From Branchiostoma floridae (taxonomy: Eukaryota > Chordata > Leptocardii > Amphioxiformes > Branchiostomatidae): a DNA stretch of 64,000 nucleotides. Position 1 is the stretch's first letter, and the number at the start of each line of letters is the position of its first letter. The notes under the pieces were generated by a model. That model ran no database searches, had not been told where the DNA came from, and worked only from the letters and a program-made list of their open reading frames with translations. The translations under genes were made by a program, and so were the position numbers. Below, piece by piece: positions 9,871-22,900 of the stretch. Location: NCBI RefSeq assembly GCF_000003815.2, contig NC_049991.1:9866506-9930505 (forward strand), given 5' to 3'.

Positions 9871-12800
9871 GGTGTAGCCGGGGCGACTCTGTAGAAAACG
9901 CATTTACTTCTAATACATAGTACGGCCGTCGGTCCCCCTATAGGTGTTTGAGGAGGACAGCCACACTCGTTCTCGTCCCGCGTACGATCGTCCCATGTAT
10001 ATAGGGGTAGCTGGAGTCTACCAGTCCGTATGATGCAGCTTGTACTTGCATGCAGCTGTGCAATTACTACCTTAAGTTAGTGCTTCGGACGTTCAAGTGC
10101 AGGTACGTAAAGACAACATGCATGAAACTGGAAACTTGCGAGTTGGTCACCACACCACACCTGGCTGATACCGCGTGTTCCAACACAACTTGTTTTGGGG
10201 AGAAGAAATCGTCACATGTGTAGAATGAAATTTTACCTTACCTTCGCCATCAAGGTCATGTTTCGTGTGTGACATTCAGAGCTTGTGTGTGTGTTGTGTG
10301 AGGTTGTGTGGTTGTCTGTGTGTCCACCTGTAAAATTCCAGAATGTATGGATTGTCTTGATATTTTGGTATGTGGGTAGGTCTTCATGAGCGTTGAAATT
10401 ATCAGATTTGGGGCCCATTGTTGCCTGTCTATGGTACAGCAGTGGAACTTTCGTTTTTGATATCTTGTTTTCAATCTTACATTCTTTAGGCCGAGGGACA
10501 TTTCCTTAACTGTTGTACTTTATACATACTGTTTGTCAGTGATAAGAAATTAACCCGCCATGCTCCATTGACGTAGATCGTCTAACATGTAAGCTTAAAC
10601 GAGCTTACGACACATAAGACGACGTTCTGTGACGCGTGGTTTCTTAAGACAATGTAGGCTAACCATATCACTTACAACAGGCCAGACGATCCTATGACCT
10701 TAGGGTATTGCGTATGGTTCGGCTACAAGAAAGCTAGCATCTGATTTGGGTACACCCTTATGTATTTCATTTTCTACTTGATCATCTATCAGAATTGCAC
10801 ACTAACGTGAATGTGGACAAATTTAATTGATATAATATGATGCATGACTCAAACGGAATAAACTGAAAGGTCTTTTTGGCTACATTTGTGTTCTGTGGAA
10901 GATGACACGGTAACTAAACTCTCAGGTAAGGACTAACCACCCTGACCGATGTGGACTACCTTCCTCACTGCTAAATAGTCAGAAATTTGATAATGGACTG
11001 GGTTGACCATGAAACACAATTCATATATTTGTCATTGCCTTTGCTTTTGCCAAGAAGGTTATATTTTCGGGTGTAACTGTGTGTTTCAGTGAACGCGTGT
11101 GTTTGTGAACATGTAACTAGAGATGTCCTGCATGGAATTCTTTCAATTTTTGCCGTTCACTGACGTCGACACTTTAAGCATTCATCATGTCTCATTGTAC
11201 CTAAAATACTTAAATACTTTGGGTTCACGTGCAAATACACTTACGATGGCACAGCCCTGCGTTGGTGGTGGTTTATAGTGCTATGGAATTGCTGTTGCCA
11301 AGTCCAACCCCAAGTTTTATAGCACCAATGCGATTTCACTTACCTGACACTGCAAGTTACACGTCCACTTACCCGCACTTCACATGTTCTAACTCATGTA
11401 ATTTACAGGGTTATAAAAGCTAGACGGATTGATTGACCAGTCACGGGAGGGGGGCTTACTGAGATAAAAAGTTCTAGTATATGACGACCGAAGACTCGGT
11501 ATTTTCCATTTTTTCAAGGAATAACGGAAGCAAATTTTGGCTTCATCAGTCTGTCTCACCTGTTAATTACAACATGCTAGATCACAGAACAAGACCGTAT
11601 GTATAAGATCATGATGTCTGTCCATTTGGTGTATCAGTGCGCGTGACCTTTACCACAGCTGACCCCCCCCCCTCCCCCCCCCCCCCACACAAACATGTAA
11701 ACCTTCTCAATGATATCCCTTTGATTATGGTTATAACGAAGGACGTTACAATATCAGTGTGCCGCATCTACAGCTTCTGAATACTAGTAGAACCCGGATA
11801 TTAGCCCCAGGCATTTGGCGTGATGTAAATATCACCGATTTGTTGTGCAATAAACACAAACAGTAACGTTATAGATATATCCATGGTCCGCGCGCGGCCG
11901 TTACTGCAGAGTTTGTTTATTTACAGTCTATAACTCCTTTTTCATTGTTGCTACTTTCGTTTTTGTTAGCGCTAAATGTCGACCTTTCTCTTTGTTCGTT
12001 TTTCAAAGTACTTACAGCAGCTCCGTCTTGCGATCAGCCACACTACTGCATCAGTTTTCAGCCGTTGAACAAAATGGATTTACAAAACTGATAGCATATA
12101 ACGTTAAGTAAAAAAGAACAAAATCACATTGAATGTGCCCTTTCCAAAGCAACACATGCTTATCGTGATATCTCACTGGATCGTCGCCGAACTAGTGTAA
12201 ATTTTAAATAAAGAGTATGCCATTCCGAACACGTTGTTTTGCCCTCATTCCGCCATAAAAGTGAATAATTTAACATCTTTATAATATGTAAGCCATGTAA
12301 GATGCTATTCTCACATAGCACTAATGTTTTGTTCAACTTGTAAACCTGACCGGAAAGCTTAACGAGGCCCAATCAATATTCGACATAGATAGATGACTCG
12401 CTGTGACAGCGTCAGCCCGCACCATGCATACACCGCACTACGTTTTACAACGTGATACACATCCATTTTCTACCGTACTCTTTCAAATATTTGCTTATCT
12501 CATTCTGAAATATAAAACACTGGTGACCATCGCTTGGTTGTGGGGAGGGGGCCCATGTAGTAGCACTAGAAAAGCAAAGAGAAAACACTGTCAGATTTTT
12601 TGTACTATTGCACAAGCACATAAGGTACAAAGAGCCTGTGTATCTGCATGTACTAGTACTACTAGTCGGAGATGCAGTCATGAAGCTGTACATGTAAATG
12701 TCACAGTGTATAAGTATGTAATTATTGATGTTTTTCAATAAAGCTTTGTATAAAAAATCTAGAAATGAAAAAAAAATTAAAAAAGAACTGGATACTAGTA

Positions 12801-14373
12801 TTTGAAAATTATTTGAAAATGCTGCATGCATCTTATTTGAATGCCTGTAAGATTTGTACCAGCGAGAGAGGCGTGGGGGTACGTGCCCATTAACGCGTAG
12901 GCCGATATGCACCTGTCCATGCAAAACCTTGGAATATCGACTTAGCTGTGCCCGTGCATGTGTAAAACTATAGGATTCTAAGAATCTCAAGCACACTCTC
13001 TGTGTCTACCACACATACTGCTTTACGGTATTTCGTTCAGAATACAAATCAAGCCGTCTGGTGCCTCGAATCTCACACCTACAATAAAGTGCTTCATTCA
13101 TCATCACAGCGGCTGCTTGTCACCATAATGACATGGTCCATGTTTGTATATAGAGGTTTCTGAATAATGCAGTATCAGTTGTGCGGCCAAACACTCAAAA
13201 CAGTCAATAATTTGCACCTGATAACGGTACTTTATAAGAGCCAAGAAAAATCATATGCCCAAAGCTTTGATATTTCCTCCTTTGTCTGTGATCACTTTTG
13301 GTATAGGGCATTGTTTCTCTTACTAAGTCTGTGTAACACAAACTCCGCTGTCCAGGGCTGTAACTGGCCCTCCCCGCGGATGTTTGGCGGGCTGCTATAA
13401 GCGAGATTTAATCAGGCAATGTTTCTCTCTTTTCACTTATATTCAATAGTATGTAATTAACCATATCAATCAAATAATTTTTGTTCGCCGTCTCCCTTGC
13501 TACCCCCTCTCGTATTCACCCGTAGGGTTTACTTTGACTATCTCTCGGGGGAAATCAATGGATACCTCGTGCCCAGCGCACTGTTCGCATGGACGCAGGA
13601 GGCTGCATATGGCTCGTACCGTCAGTGCTTGTAGAACTGCATGCACTTCTGTAATGCTTCGTGAAAGTACGGTTTTTATCTCTTAGAAATAAGTATTCTG
13701 TATCGTCGGATGGTCTGTATTTTACCAGAAGCAACTGAGGGGCTATTAAAAGGTATGCACCGTCTCTTCCATAATTGTGTAGCGTGAAAATTGGGTCAGT
13801 AGCATTGTTCAATGTGTCAACGATGGTTTATTGTAGTATTTGGGGACAGATTTTTATTATTCGGCAGTGTTAGATCTCTGATTCTGCATCGTTGCTGTCT
13901 GTTAATACGTCCGTATCCTTTACATCTAACGTGTTCATTTGAAAAGACAATCTACTGTCACAGTAATTGGAGCCAAATGCAGGGAATTGCTATGTGTCAT
14001 ATTGATCTCTAAATCATTTCCTGACCACTCCCTACCTGCAACTGTTCATCTCATTATCTTAACGTTCTGACTTACTCCTTTCTGATTGATGAGGATGAGC
14101 TTGTTCTTTGGTACCTTAATACAAGATACAAGAACTACTACTAGATGTAGATTTAACAGTTTCGATCCTTTTCCGGCATTGGCATTTCAATTCCGTATAA
14201 TCTTGCATGCGCCATTGTTAGGCACGTTCTGTGGCTATTTTCGATTAAGCGTTTACTAATCTGATTTATAAAAATAGATTGTACTATTCATATCAACTAC
14301 GTGCGGTTATTCTGATCTTTGATGTTCAATTTGTACACTACAGGTAGATGTCGCTTGCAGGTCTGGGTGAAAT
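9870..14373. other. Intergenic region upstream of FMO, no gene recognised
   Basis: Open frames here are short and of low complexity. Seen: a GT-rich tract at 10267-10325, poly-C runs at 11663-11687, an AATAAA followed by an A-rich stretch at 12737-12785 that looks like a retroelement or dead transcript end, a LINE-type tail 'caataaagtgcttcattcat' near 13083, and a dispersed repeat at 13331-13417. The FMO promoter and any 5'UTR exon should lie in the last part. AG sites at about 14341 and 14358 could be 5'UTR acceptors. Confidence 0.5.
13331..13417 (+). repeat. Dispersed 87-bp repeat (copy 1)
   Basis: This matches, with few mismatches, the reverse complement of 60830-60917. It begins GTGTAACACAAACTCCGCTG and ends AAATCAGGC-like. 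It is GC-rich in the middle (ccccgcggatgtttggcggg). No terminal repeats or open frame are evident. The element class is unknown. Confidence 0.7.
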
Positions 14374-17300
14374 ATGACGTCATCAGACGAGAGGAGGGGC
14401 GGCATGGAGAGCACGAGGCGGGTAGCGATCATCGGGGCCGGGGTGAGCGGGCTGGCCTGCATCAAGGCCTGCCTGGAGGAGGGGCTGGAGCCGGTGTGCT
14501 TCGAGCAACATGACCAACTGGGTAAGCGGCGCCATTTTTTCAGCACCAAGGACAGCAGAAGTCAAGCATATTATGGGACTAGAGGAGTGCATAGTTATGA
14601 CATCATGCATTGTGACGTCACATTCCTATATATATATATGAAGACGTACAAGACAAATTAGATTCTTGCGTAACCGTCTTCTTTATGACGCTCGCTGGGG
14701 CGTCTCAACGGCACCCGCGTTCATCCAATGTTGTAACTCGTACATATGTAAATAATTGCTTTCAATTTTTTTCCACACCACTCATAGTTTCTTGCCATTC
14801 AATAGTCTTTCTCTCCCTCTCCTTACTTCTATGATAGACTTGTCTTGATTGGGTAGATAAATTGTACGCCTGAACGTAACACCCGTCCATGGCCCCCCGT
14901 TAAGCAATCGGCGCACCAATTCATGGGCCATTTTGGGATACTGATGGCCGGGCACTGTCGGGAGTAATTGCGTTTCAGCGCCATCCGGGGACGCGCTTAT
15001 CGTTCAAGAATCAATACCACCAACCCACGTACGAAACAGCACCCCAGCCGACAGGAATAAGTCTGGGAACAGAGCACCGCTGATACAGTTTACCTTTCGG
15101 TGTCAATAGTGCTTGACTGGAATCATTTGTCAGCAACGCCTTTCTAAAACTCGTCTATCGATTTATTCATGCCGTAATCTACTCGGCAGTGTGCGAGCGT
15201 TAATGCGGTCTGATGGTCTCCTGAAAGAGACCCATATGTCCTGTAAACGCGCCGTGTATTACTCGTTTAGAATGTTGTATGTATGAAATGATGCAGCAAA
15301 TTTAGTGCGTTTCCATGAAAGAGATACTTTACAACGTTATGCATTCATAGAGATGGTAGCTTACAATAGCCATTATGCAAGGACGTAATTTTTCTCTCAA
15401 TGAAAAATGCGACATAAACATTAACACGATTTCTCCACTATCACTGGTAATTCATTTTTACTTGATTAAGGAAAGTCTGCATACATACAGCATTCGTGTC
15501 GCAATATCCAATCCCATTAATTCAGTAACACATAACAGATGCCACCTTACCGCAGATTATTGTCATTATCCATATTCCATTCCCGTCTGCCGCAAACCGG
15601 ATCTAATGCAAATGTAGTGCATGCATAATGCTTCTTCCTTCGCGCCTAAATGAATTTTCTCTACTCCAGTCAATTTCATTCGTTGTTTCGTGAAACTCTG
15701 TCTTAAATGTTGTATATACAGAAAGATTTACTGGCAAGTTCGTGCGCAAAGGCTAGTTGTAAATACATGGACATGAGAAACACACATGTAGTAGAGACGT
15801 ACTAGGAAACAGGCCTGTTACAAGGGCAGTGATTGACATTATTGCAATTGTACATAACAAGAGACTAATTTAGATACTACTACTCGCGTTGGCTATATCT
15901 CACATATTGTTATATTTCTACTAAAGATTATTTGAAAGCGGCTAGGCTACGAAAACAACCATTTGTACCTGAGAATTTCAATACCTTGTGACATGGTGTG
16001 GTGCAATAGTACGGGGAGTTGACACGATCAATCATGCTTTGATCAATTTCAACCTTCTATGCTTTATATATACACGACATGTGCCTTTGTCACTAGAAAT
16101 TGGGACTAATATTTGCCTATATTAGATGTCTTTCCAGGCGCCTAAATGTAGTTTAGAGCGTAAGGGGGCAATTCACGCTTACATTCCACGAAGCAATGAT
16201 CATATTCAGCATTGCCCTTCAGTGACAAGTAAAGTCCGTTCGTGACTGGAATACTGATAGAAAACCATAAATTCAGTGTACGTGTACGTTTTCTGTTTCA
16301 TATGTATGCATTTCTAAGGATCACATGCTAAGCTTACAGAACTGTGACATCCAAAATTTAGACAAACCTTTGATTTGTAAAACATATCTGTTCTTACATT
16401 TTCAGTATCAAATAAGCGAGAAGAAGTCGAATTCACTGAGTATACTGTCTAGTAGAATAATATCCTTGTGTTGGTTGACATTGTAAATATATGCATTTGT
16501 CAACTATCATTTCGTTTCGACCTGTGCTTAACCCAGTGGGTATATGTACAATAAAGGTCTTCATTCATCATTCAGACATTGTTATACATTGCCTTATTGA
16601 TCTGACTTGGTTGCACTAAAGCTCATGTCTTCAGACGAAGTGTAATAGAAAACCAGTCACTTGATAGCCTGGTATCCAGTCGTAATATAGCTCCCGACTA
16701 GTCCCGAGTCTCTTCTGTCCTCTTCGTAATTGCGAAGAGGAGAGAAGAGACTCAGGAGCTATATTACGGCTGGATACTACTAGTAATTGCGAAGAGGAGA
16801 GAAGAGACTCGGGAGCTATCATATTACGGCTGGATACCAGGCTAGTCGCTTGAGGCCGTGGATAAGAATACAATCCAATTTCCCACTGATTAGTAGTTGA
16901 ATTACTAGTCAATCTGCCAATCCTGTTAATTCTATTTAGGAGGAGTTTGGTATTACACAGACGAGCCACGCCCTAACCAAGGAGCGACTATCTACAAGTC
17001 CCTGGTCAGTAACAGGACCAAGGAGATGATGTCATTTAGCGATTTCCCTCAACCCAAGGAGGCTCCGCCCTTCCTGCCGTACACGCAGGTTCACAGCTAC
17101 CTGCGGGAGTTCGCAGACAAATTTGAGCTCATGAAGTTCATCCAATTTGGTGTGCAGGTACGTAATGAATGAGATTATTGCCTGGTACATCTGTGTAGGG
17201 ACCGATCACGAGTTATAGCATGGGGGGGATCAGGGGAGCAGTGGTGAATTTGGAGAGTTGAGCAAAACTAAATTATAACCTGGAATGTAGGTTCATCTGT

Positions 17301-19886
17301 GACGGTAGTCAACATTATGTTACAATTCTAAACCTTATATCTGTACACAAAATAAGACTTTGTTGGTAAGCGCCTTATTTTGTGTACGGATACAAAGCTT
17401 AAAATTGTAACACTAATCATAACCTGTGTTTGGTGACAGAAAATCTGCGAGTTTTCTTTTCAAATAAAACAGTAGAATAAAAAAAGGAAGCCAACTGCAG
17501 CCTAGCCTTTAACTCACTTTAGATGTCATCCAACACAGTCTTCTGCGATATATTCGAGATAAAGAAAACCTATGCACGTTATCTGATAATGTACATGTGC
17601 AATACAAGAATGAATGAACTTTATTGCACGACATTTGTACATGGTACAATTGTAAGGCAACGGTGATAAGTCAGTCAATACAATGACTCGTCTAAGGTCT
17701 ATAACTACATGTATAGTACAGGAATGTGGACATAAATGGCGTATTGACATAGTGTAATATACAAGTTAAACAAGTCGGTCTGTTACTGTACAATATATTC
17801 TCTCTTTTTTATATTATTACATATGTATTGGCCTAAATACGAAGATAGTCTGGACATGACATAAGTAGATTGAAAGTACATGATCTCTGTGTCATGTATC
17901 TTGTTCCAGGTTCAGCACATCTGGCGGGCCGACGACTACACCACCTCGGGTAAGTGGCTGGTGCGCACGGCCCCGGTTGCCGCGGACAACAACAGGAACA
18001 CCTCTCCCCAGACCAGCCTGTTCGGCAGCGTCATGGTGTGCAGCGGCCACTTCTCCAAGCCCTTCGTCCCGAAAGTGCCCGGGCTTGAAGAGTTTACCGG
18101 AGTTGTCCTGCACAGCCGTGACTACAGCGGTGCGGAGTCCTTCAAGGGACGCAAAGTCATGGTAGTCGGTAAGTAGTCATCCCGATCCATTCCTTGTATG
18201 ACAAGATTTTCAAACTAGAACTTAAGGGGCTACATAAGGAATAGTCCTTGTGATAGGAATATTGTCGATGGAACTGAAATACCGCGCGAAAAAAATTAAG
18301 ATATATGTGAAATGGGCAATTCCAGTGGGTGTTGGTGGCCAAGTGTGCAAGGTTAAGTTTTTCGCATGCACTCAATTAGCTCACATATACCGCATGCACC
18401 AATGCCTTTACCTGTCTGGCATTGTACTGTAACGTTACATAGTAAAAATGCCAAACTCTAACCCTTGACTCAGTTACAGATATGAGATACAGTGACAGGA
18501 CGCTGCTGGTTTACTTAGAACGCCTTTGACTGCTGATAATGCTTTGTTTTGACTACTAGCTTACTACTTTGCATACAGTGGGGTTTCCTAGGGGTTTACT
18601 GGTTACAACATCCGATGATTTGCTGGAGAGGGGAATACGACAGTAAACTGGGTGACTTTGAATCTCACGTACGGTCTGCTTTAATACAGTCCGGCGGAGG
18701 GCATGTATATGGATGCCCTCTTTGTGTTCTTGACGAAACATGCACTGTTTGTTGTCCAAATCAGGCGGTGCCAATTCGGCCGGCGATGTGGCTGCTGAAG
18801 TTGCCCAGGTCGCGTCTGTAGTAAGTACAGCATCAGCTGGCCTTCGACACCACTTTAGAATTACACGTCTCACAAAATACAAAAATGAGACAAATTCTTT
18901 CACTTTTAGCGAGATAAACCACATTTATTTTGTGTGTGTTCTTTTTTCCCAATATCATATTTATTTTGAAGATGCATATGGGTTTCAGGTAAGGAAAAGG
19001 TCCTTGAAAAGGACTTCAACTGGTGTCGGTTTGGCTAGTTGGAGACACGCGTCGCAGTTTTGTGCCAAACATTTCCAACAGAATTTGGAGTCATATGAAG
19101 TAAAAGGGTAGGGCAGGGTCTTACACATAATTGAACTGAAGAGAATTTACACATTTTAATCATGATTGGAGAAGACCTAAAATGTAAGTTGAACTCTTGT
19201 TCTTGACACAGAAATAATGTAGCACCGAACAACGTTATCTAGAAAAACTTATAGACACTGGCAAGCAATGATTTTGCTTACGATATCAAAAACAGTGGGG
19301 GAGACAGGCTTTCGTGTTTCTCACATACTTTGCAATTTGATTTGATAAATATAACTTGACACCGCCCTCTTAGCTAAATGCTTATGTGCTACAAATTCCA
19401 AAATATCTAATTCCCCAACTATTGACTGACTTGATATCATGTATGGCATGTAACGTGCTAGGTAACAAAAAAAGCTAAACTTTTCGTAAGGAAAAAAATG
19501 ATTATGAATTTATAGATAATGCAGGCATAGAAGGCTTCACATAAACGAACATAGGCATATATATATACAATGTACTTACGGAAACATCCTACTGTGATCC
19601 TTACACAGTTAAGAGCTGCTAGGGAGGCATAGCATTGAGCGCTTTCTTTGTAATTCCTTAAGTTCGTTTCCCTTAATATAAATAATGTTACATGTAAGGT
19701 AATTTTAATGTACACTGTGCTATACTATAGAATCTACATATTAAGTAGAGCTCTTGATTCAGACACATTTTAATTTATATTGTAGGGTCGCTCAGGAAGT
19801 CATAGAACGGTTTGTTTTAATAAAATGTCTTAGCTATGCGATTATAGTTCATTAATTAATAAGAGGAACATGTGTGTCCGTCTGTA

Positions 19887-19979
<93 letters not shown>

Positions 19980-22900
19980 ATGTGCGTGCGCGCGCTTGCG
20001 TGTGTGTGTGTGTGTATACGTGTGCGCTTGCGTGNNNNNNNNNNNNNNNNNNNNNNNNNNNNNNNNNNNNNNNNNNNNNNNNNNNNNNNNNNNNNNNNNN
20101 NNNNNNNNNNNNNNNNNNNNNNNNNNNNNNNNNNNNNNNNNNNNNNNNNNNNNNNNNNNNNNNNNNNNNNNNNNNNNNNNNNNNNNNNNNNNNNNNNNNN
20201 NNNNNNNNNTACATAAGAATATCTCACGTACGGAACCCATATTCCTACGTAAGACTGTATGAAACCTAAGTCCATGGCAACGATACGAAATAACACCATC
20301 ACCATATGCACCGTTTATCTTTTGTTACTGTACAGGTTTACCTGAGTGTGAGGGACGGCACGTGGCTGTTCCCGCGGCTGGCGCAGGGAGGCAAGCCGAG
20401 GGACTTCTTCATACAAAGGGCCCGGCTGCACCTGCCGGAATGGCTGAAGAGGGTTCTGCTCAGACGTCAGTGTAACGCATGTCTGGACCACGACAACTAC
20501 GGACTGGAGGGGTGTAAAGACCCTATCTATGGGTCCACGATGATCAACGATGAGATGGCATTCAGACTGGCTACAGGAAAGGTAATGGAAATGTTTGCTT
20601 TTTTTGTTTTGCCTCGAAAAAAACCCCGCAGACCCTAATGTGCAGTCCTGACCACTGGGAAAATTGGTAAAAGCAAGTAAATTGTAGATTTGTGGTCATT
20701 TTGGGACCGGTCAAATCCTACAAGGCTCGGAACGGGGTTTGGAACCATTGTGAATTTTTTATGCCTTATTCTTTTTTTAATACAAACTGTATTAGCCAAC
20801 TGAAATATTCAAATAGATTTTCTATCGACTACCTAACATTATTCACGACACCATTCTATGGCCAAATCTTGTTTCATTTTCTTCCCCTGATCTTCATCTC
20901 CCAGAATACCAGTAGCGGATGTATTGTAAAGCATTTTTAAGACAGTATTGAATTGTGATGATGGTTATTTCTCCAGGTCGTGACCAGGCCGGTGGTTGAG
21001 AGGTTTACCCGCACGGGGGCAGTGTTCACTGACGGAACCAGCATTGACCAGCTGGATGCCGTGATATTCGCCACAGGGTACAACGTCGCCATCCCCTTCC
21101 TAGAATCGGACATTCTTCCACGTAAGTACCACAATTCTGTCTCCTGTCCAGTTATAAGCTGGCTTGGAGAAACTGGGTCCGTCCAGTTGATTTAGGAAAA
21201 CTTAACGTCTTTCAAGTCCAGCATTGATGCACGATAAGCACGCTTAAAATTTTAAGCCGGCAATTTTCTTGCTGATTTATTTAACGTTAAGGTATCTCGG
21301 TTGGCTAAATTGGCATTTTGACCTTCCACTGTTTTCTTATTAATAAATTAAGAAAGAATGGAGCCATAACGAATGTTGATAGATGGGCATTAGAGAATTC
21401 TAAATCTNNNNNNNNNNNNNNNNNNNNNNNNNNNNNNNNNNNNNNNNNNNNNNNNNNNNNNNNNNNNNNNNNNNNNNNNNNNNNNNNNNNNNNNNNNNNN
21501 NNNNNNNCTGTATTTTGTCATAGAAAAAAAAATAATATCAGAGGTAATAAAATGATGACGTCATCAATTCGGCCAAAATAATGTCAGATTTAGAATTCTC
21601 TAATGCCCATCTATCAACATTCGTTACGGCTCCATTCTTTCTTAATTTATTAATAAGAAAACAGTGGAAGGTCAAAATGCCAATTTAGCCAACCGAGATA
21701 CCTTAACCTCCCTGAGTTGAATGCTTCATCAGATCAGTAAAACCTCTTCTGTGCATTCGCTGTAGAATTTAACTTCCTCATTCGCCGTGCACTTTGCTGC
21801 GGTATGCCACATTTATTTTAGGTCAGGAATGCCCCAAACCCGTACAAATACGGGACTAATATACAGGCATCATTATGATAATGTATGTGCAGTCTGTACA
21901 TATATAAGCTCAGCAGGACTTAAGATACCCTCTATGCAATGTGGTTTGACAGGCGGTTAATACTTTTCTCTGACTACAGACTAATGAGAATACAACGGTT
22001 CCCTACATTCCGTACCTGCCTATCCTGACCATAGCATATATTCTGCAGGCGATGTGGGAGATCTGGAGCTGTACAAGATGATGTTCCCCGCCCGCCTGCC
22101 CCACTCCAGCCTGGCTGTTATAGGCTGTGTGGGGACCATAGGGCCCATCTTTCCCGTACTGGAGATCCAGTCGAGATGGGCTGCACTAGTGTTGTCAGTG
22201 AGTACACAACTTTTGTTTCACAATACTGAAACGCATCTCACTGCACTTCTTGGGCCACCGGTGCGGCACTGCGGGGTTCTTTCACTGCGGTACTGTTTTG
22301 ATATGTTCGCCGATTTTCTTATGGTTGTCCGTGACAAGTAGTCACAAACCAATGAAGATATCTCTAGAGGGCAACCTGGAACAGATTCGGCCTGTTTTCG
22401 CTGCAATGGATTTCTGAAAATATTAAGTAGATGGCCAATTTACTACTAATACATTCATTTGTTCAGCTGACATACATGACAATGTATGATTAATGTACAG
22501 ACAGGGTTGCCCAACTAGTTCCGGCTATCATCAGGCGTCAGAGTTTGAAGACTATACAAAAGAGTACATACAAATATACTACAAAACTGCATATCAATAT
22601 TTACCATACATCAAGTTACCTAAACATAAGAATCCTAGAGTTTTGTCAATTGAGGTAGTGCTCTACATATCATTCGTACTTTTTTTATTCAGCTAATTAC
22701 ACCTGAGAAGATTTAAAAGTCTTTGGAGGCAATATATAAGCCCAGTTTGTTGAAGTACAATACGACAAAAACACTTATTCCTTCACAAATGTTTAGTGAG
22801 AGCATTTATCTAATGGTGTTTGATGTATTGTAGTCCGCATAAACTGCAATCATTGCGTCATTTTTGTCCGTTCTTGTTTTCCTACCACAGGGGCGTTGTA

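Larger units (their letters stand above)
14522..16939 (+). other. FMO intron 1
   Basis: A 2.4-kb intron. It holds a LINE-type 3' tail ('caataaaggtcttcattcat', 16551-16570) and the foldback element at 16665-16844. The rest shows no coding signal. Confidence 0.8.
18821..20335 (+). other. FMO intron 4, with a dinucleotide tract and a gap
   Basis: A 1.5-kb intron containing the long (TG)n tract and a 175-N gap. The remainder holds only short shadow frames. Confidence 0.8.

Noticed and set aside
12445..12996. 183-codon open frame on the minus strand
   Set aside because: Low-complexity composition, an A-rich/AATAAA segment within it, no domain and no matching frame elsewhere. Most likely a chance frame in a repeat end.
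19842..20311. Several frames of 110-150 codons across the TG tract
   Set aside because: They are dinucleotide repeat plus N gap translations.
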